15,952 bases of DNA, from assembly GCA_027492445.1 (NCBI GenBank), contig JAPUES010000118.1, forward strand, positions 1 to 15,952, given 5' to 3'. Of this stretch, positions 12,387 to 15,952 are shown piece after piece (the stretch's first letter is position 1; each line of letters opens with the position of its first letter). Both the position numbers and the translations under genes were made by a program. The notes under the pieces are model-generated. The model had not been told where the DNA came from. It saw only the letters and a program-made list of their open reading frames with translations, and did no database searches. The DNA comes from Sporomusaceae bacterium. Its GTDB lineage: Bacteria > Bacillota > Negativicutes > DSM-13327.

Positions 12387-13409
12387 ATGGAACAAGAATT
12401 AGAAGCCTTAAAACAGCTGGCTGTAGCAGAATTATCGAAAGCTGGCGATTTGGAAGGTCTAAATGACCTACGGGTTAAGTATCTTGGGAAAAAAGGCAGC
12501 CTGACTAGTGCCTTAAAAGGGATGGGATCTTTGAGCGCGGAAGAGCGCCCAAGAATTGGGCAAATCGTCAATGACATTCGCTCCGAGTTAGAGGAAATTA
12601 TTACAACTCGCAGTGACGCTTTTAAACAAGCGGAACTCGCCAGAAAATTAGCCTCAGAAAAAATTGATGTTACGTTACCAGGACGTAAGGTGGCGATTGG
12701 TCATAAACATCCGTTGACAGTTACTTTGGAACGCATTAAAGATATCTTTATGCGCATGGGCTTTGCCATTGCTGAGGGCCCGGAAGTGGAGCAGGATTAT
12801 TATAATTTTGAAGCCCTCAATCTTCCGAAAGATCATCCGGCCCGGGATATGCAAGATTCTTTTTATATCACCGAAGAATTCTTACTGCGTACTCACACTT
12901 CTCCGGTGCAGGTACGTACCATGCAGGCTGCGACTCCTAATGAACCTATTCGGATTATAGCACCAGGTAAGGTGTATCGCCGTGATTATGACGCGACTCA
13001 CTCTCCCATGTTTCATCAGGTAGAGGGATTGGTTATTGATAAAGATATTAGCTTTGCCGATTTAAAAGGTACATTAGAATTATTTATTCATGAAATTTTT
13101 GGTACTAATGTTGGGGTGCGTTTTCGTCCGAGCTTTTTCCCTTTCACGGAGCCTAGTGCTGAGGTCGATATTTCCTGTGTGATTTGTGGCGGGGATGGTT
13201 GCAGGGTGTGCTCCGGAACTGGTTGGCTGGAAATTTTGGGTGCCGGGATGGTACATCCTCGCGTACTTGAAATGAGTAATTTTGACCCAGAGCAGGTTAC
13301 TGGTTTTGCCTTTGGCATGGGTGTAGAGCGGATTGCAATGCTCCTTTATGGTATTGATGATTTGCGCTTATTTTATGAAAATGATTTACGCTTTTTACGA
13401 CAATTTTAA
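12387..13409 (+). CDS. pheS: phenylalanine--tRNA ligase alpha subunit
   Basis: The 340-residue catalytic subunit of the alpha2-beta2 phenylalanyl-tRNA synthetase. An N-terminal helical coiled-coil region (about 1-90) that contacts tRNA precedes the class II core. Visible are GPEVEQDYYNFEALNLPKDH (131-150), KVYRRDYDATHSPMFHQVEG (195-214) containing the motif 2 arginines, FRPSFFPFTEPSAEVD (246-261) and motif 3 FGMGVERIAMLLYGIDDLR (309-327). Four cysteines (264, 267, 272, 275) form the C-x2-C-x4-C-x2-C insertion common in bacterial PheS. Start: the in-frame TTG at 12375 lies inside the Shine-Dalgarno TGGAGGT (12375-12381), so ATG at 12387 is chosen. Only 35 bases separate it from the methylase gene, leaving no room for a phenylalanine T-box or attenuator. 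Confidence 0.97.
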   Translation: MEQELEALKQLAVAELSKAGDLEGLNDLRVKYLGKKGSLTSALKGMGSLSAEERPRIGQIVNDIRSELEEIITTRSDAFKQAELARKLASEKIDVTLPGRKVAIGHKHPLTVTLERIKDIFMRMGFAIAEGPEVEQDYYNFEALNLPKDHPARDMQDSFYITEEFLLRTHTSPVQVRTMQAATPNEPIRIIAPGKVYRRDYDATHSPMFHQVEGLVIDKDISFADLKGTLELFIHEIFGTNVGVRFRPSFFPFTEPSAEVDISCVICGGDGCRVCSGTGWLEILGAGMVHPRVLEMSNFDPEQVTGFAFGMGVERIAMLLYGIDDLRLFYENDLRFLRQF

Positions 13410-13432
13410 TTAAATTTGAATGGATAATCGCT

Positions 13433-13448
13433 AAGGAGGATGGATATG
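13433..13448 (+). promoter_or_regulatory. pheT ribosome binding site deciding the start
   Basis: A perfect AAGGAGG (13433-13439) directly abuts the in-frame ATG at 13440 but is 6 bases from the in-frame ATG at 13446. Normal spacing selects 13446. Confidence 0.8.
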
Positions 13449-15881
13449 CAAGCATCAATAAAATGGCTGAAAGAATATGTTGGATTTACACAAGAACCGG
13501 AAGTATTGGCAGAAATGATGACAATGGCTGGTGTTCCTGTAGAAGGCATTACGGATCTTGGAAAAGGTATTAATAAGATTGTAACAGGTAAAATTATAAA
13601 TATTGAAAAACATCCAAATGCGACAAAATTATCGGTATGTAAAATTGACGTTGGTAGCGAACAACTGGTGATTGTTACTGGGGCTAGCAATGTACGCCTT
13701 GGTCATATTGTTCCTGTTGCATTAGTGGGGGCAAAGCTTCCCAATGGCCTAGAAATTCAGCCAACGGACTTACGTGGATTAATGTCTTACGGTATGCTTT
13801 GCTCGACGACAGAGCTTAATATTGATAGTAAATTATTATCGCCAGAGGCGCGGGAAGGCATTTATATTTTGCCAGAGGATACGCCGATTGGTATGGATAT
13901 AAAAGAAGCATTAGGACTTGATGATGTTGTTTTAGAATTTGAATTAACTGCAAATCGAGCCGACTGCTTTAGTGTGCTCGGACTTGCCCGAGAAGTAGCG
14001 GTATTGACGGGAGGAACCCTTCAAAAACCCATGCTTAATGTTTCTGAGGCATCCTTAGAGAAGGCAAGCAGTTTGGTAAAGGTGACCATTGATGAGCCAG
14101 CCTTATGCCCTCGTTTTGCCGTAAGAGTGTTACAAAATGTTAAAGTCGGTCCATCCCCTAAGTGGCTCAAGCATCGCTTGCAGTCAGTCGGCATGCGCTC
14201 CATTAATAATGTAGTGGATGTGACAAACTTTGTAATGCTTGAGATGGGACAGCCTATGCATGCTTATGACTACAACTTATTATCAAAACATAGTCTAACC
14301 GTTCGTAAGGCTTATCCGGGAGAAAAAATAACCACTCTTGATGATGTAAAGCGAGAACTTACCGCTGAGATGCTAGTAGTGGCTGATGGTATACAAGCCG
14401 TTGGGATTGCTGGCGTCATGGGCGGACTTGCGACAGAAGTAACCGCCAATACACAAAATGTAGTACTGGAAGCAGCAACCTTTGATGGCGTAAGCATTCG
14501 GCGAACTTCTAGGGCGCTTGGGCTGCGCTCGGAAGCTTCTGGTCGTTTTGAACGTGGCATTGATACTGCTAATAGTATTCGTGCCTTAGATCGTGCGGCT
14601 CAACTGCTAGAAAATATGGGAGCGTGTATCGTTTGTCCCAATATCGTAGAAAGTTATCCAACGATGCTCTTACCACGCCAGATTAGCTTTTACCCAGAGA
14701 AAGTAAATTCTTATTTGGGAACGCAGATTGATAAAAAAGAAATGCTAACTATTTTACGTTCCTTAGAATTTGAAATTGACTCACATTCTACAGAAGAAAA
14801 AGTGGTAGTGAATGTACCTACTTGGCGGGGAGATGTCCATGGTCATCCCGACATTTGTGAAGAAATAGCTCGTATTTATGGTTATAATAAGATTCCCACA
14901 ACTACCCCAGGGGGTAATATCTTACGTGGTGGGCAAGAATACGTACAGTCTATTGTAGATTCCATTAAGACGGTTTTAACAGGAGCAGGCTTTGATGAAG
15001 TTATTTCTCTAAGTTTTACTCATCCCCAAACCCTTGATAAGCTAAATCTTGAAAAAGATAGTCCACTACGTAATGCCATTACTGTTTTAAACCCTATTAC
15101 CGATGATTTTCCGATACTGCGGACTAATTTATTAGGCGGTATCCTGGAAACCATCGTCCGTAATATTTCACGTAAAAATGAAGATATGAAAATTTATGAA
15201 TTAGGTGCAGTGTACTTGCCGGAAGAACTACCTTTAACGGCTCTACCGAAGGAACCATTGCTGTTATGTGGCGCTTTAGTAGGTAAATATCATGAACTTT
15301 CCTGGAATACAGACCGGGATAATGTGGATTTTTACGATGCGAAAGGTACCGTAGAAGTGCTTTTAAATTCCTTAGGCGTAAAGGGATATCAGGTAATCGC
15401 GGGTGAACATGCATCCTTGCATCCAGGAAAAACAGCCATCTTTATGAAGGAAGACCAAACTCTTGCAACCGTAGGGGAAGTACATCCTAAAGTATTAGAC
15501 GATTTTGGTATTAACCGTAAAGTCTATGTATTTGAAATCAATGTGCAAACCTTATCTAGCCAGGCTGTCCTACTTACTTCTTACCAATCTTTACCGAAGT
15601 TTCCAGCTATCAATCGGGATTTGGCCGTTGTTTTATCGGCAGAGGTATCTGCGGATAAAGTGATGCAAGGGATTGTTGCTAGTGCGGGGCCTTTATTAAG
15701 TGAAGTACGGTTATTTGATGTCTACAGTGGTGAACAAGTAGCGCAAGGATCACGCAGTTTAGCCTTTTCCTTAACCTACCGTCATCAAGAACGTACTTTG
15801 ACGGATAGTGAAATTGATGTATTCCATAAAAATATAATTGGCTATTTAGATAAGACGTTACTGGCTAAAATCAGAAGCTAA
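13446..15881 (+). CDS. pheT: phenylalanine--tRNA ligase beta subunit
   Basis: The 811-residue beta subunit, full bacterial length. Domains in order: a short N-terminal part, an EMAP-like tRNA-binding (OB-fold) domain at about 39-150 with KHPNATKLSVCKIDVG, the B3/B4 editing domain at about 210-385 containing INNVVDVTNFVMLEMGQPMH, the B5 domain at about 400-475, a catalytic-like core at about 480-690, and a C-terminal anticodon-binding ferredoxin-like (FDX-ACB) domain at about 718-811 beginning near LPKFPAINRDLAVVL. The B3/B4 domain of this family hydrolyses mischarged Tyr-tRNA-Phe. With PheS it forms the heterotetramer that charges tRNA-Phe. It follows pheS by 36 bases and is the last gene of the unit. 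Start at 13446 rather than 13440 because the Shine-Dalgarno touches the latter. Confidence 0.97.
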   Translation: MQASIKWLKEYVGFTQEPEVLAEMMTMAGVPVEGITDLGKGINKIVTGKIINIEKHPNATKLSVCKIDVGSEQLVIVTGASNVRLGHIVPVALVGAKLPNGLEIQPTDLRGLMSYGMLCSTTELNIDSKLLSPEAREGIYILPEDTPIGMDIKEALGLDDVVLEFELTANRADCFSVLGLAREVAVLTGGTLQKPMLNVSEASLEKASSLVKVTIDEPALCPRFAVRVLQNVKVGPSPKWLKHRLQSVGMRSINNVVDVTNFVMLEMGQPMHAYDYNLLSKHSLTVRKAYPGEKITTLDDVKRELTAEMLVVADGIQAVGIAGVMGGLATEVTANTQNVVLEAATFDGVSIRRTSRALGLRSEASGRFERGIDTANSIRALDRAAQLLENMGACIVCPNIVESYPTMLLPRQISFYPEKVNSYLGTQIDKKEMLTILRSLEFEIDSHSTEEKVVVNVPTWRGDVHGHPDICEEIARIYGYNKIPTTTPGGNILRGGQEYVQSIVDSIKTVLTGAGFDEVISLSFTHPQTLDKLNLEKDSPLRNAITVLNPITDDFPILRTNLLGGILETIVRNISRKNEDMKIYELGAVYLPEELPLTALPKEPLLLCGALVGKYHELSWNTDRDNVDFYDAKGTVEVLLNSLGVKGYQVIAGEHASLHPGKTAIFMKEDQTLATVGEVHPKVLDDFGINRKVYVFEINVQTLSSQAVLLTSYQSLPKFPAINRDLAVVLSAEVSADKVMQGIVASAGPLLSEVRLFDVYSGEQVAQGSRSLAFSLTYRHQERTLTDSEIDVFHKNIIGYLDKTLLAKIRS

Positions 15882-15896
15882 TTCCTTCAAGGCCGA

Positions 15897-15925
15897 AAGA
15901 CTTGGTGAAAGCCAAGTCTTTTTTT
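15897..15925 (+). terminator. rho-independent terminator after pheT
   Basis: AAGACTTGG (15897-15905) pairs perfectly with CCAAGTCTT (15912-15920) around the loop TGAAAG, followed by a run of T to 15925. It lies 15 bases after the pheT stop and is the only strong terminator between ktrB and the end of the window. Confidence 0.93.
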
Positions 15926-15952
15926 CTTGCTTTTCATGCAGGAAAATAGATT

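Overview
The window reads as chromosomal core DNA of a low-to-moderate GC, spore-forming member of the Bacillota. The support is strong AGGAGG-type ribosome binding sites, a YtxC sporulation-family gene, a threonyl T-box leader, an L20-type leader and the order thrS-infC-rpmI-rplT followed by pheS-pheT. My best guess for the lineage is Negativicutes (Pelosinus/Sporomusa-like), but that is a recollection of gene order and protein style, not a computed result. All recognised genes lie on the + strand.

Layout. Bases 79-1171: a DJ-1/PfpI-family protein and a DUF1003 membrane protein, seven bases apart, ended by a hairpin terminator. Bases 1290-3008: an NCS2 (uracil/xanthine/ascorbate-type) permease with an unusual soluble C-terminal domain, preceded by a strong 5'-UTR hairpin. 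Bases 3132-4748: a YfmL-like DEAD-box RNA helicase with a lysine-rich hexapeptide-repeat tail, then a small GRAM/PH-like protein and a terminator. Bases 4831-5715: ytxC. Bases 5716-6130 hold no protein gene. They contain two overlapping promoters, a threonine T-box riboswitch with an ACC specifier, its terminator, and two further hairpins before thrS. Bases 6131-8041: thrS. Bases 8042-8279: a good sigma-A-type promoter and an L20-type attenuator leader with two mutually exclusive pairings. Bases 8280-9401: infC (probably starting at ATT), rpmI and rplT, with a strong terminator. Bases 9521-15881: ktrB, ktrA, an rRNA 2'-O-methyltransferase of the SpoU class, pheS and pheT, apparently one long transcript that ends at a strong terminator at 15897-15925.

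The genes fall into translation and RNA metabolism (helicase, ThrRS, IF3, bL35, bL20, rRNA methyltransferase, PheRS) and membrane transport (NCS2 permease, KtrAB potassium uptake). Each control element fits its target: charged tRNA-Thr level controls thrS, free L20 controls infC-rpmI-rplT, and a twin palindrome sits over the ktrB promoter. PheST has no leader of its own and seems to depend on the ktrAB transcript.

I see no mobile element, CRISPR array, tRNA or rRNA gene, and no wholly new multi-gene system. The least ordinary items are the permease's C-terminal domain with its 5'-UTR hairpin, the helicase repeat tail, the extra hairpins downstream of the T-box, and the duplicated TCTATAGA palindrome before ktrB.
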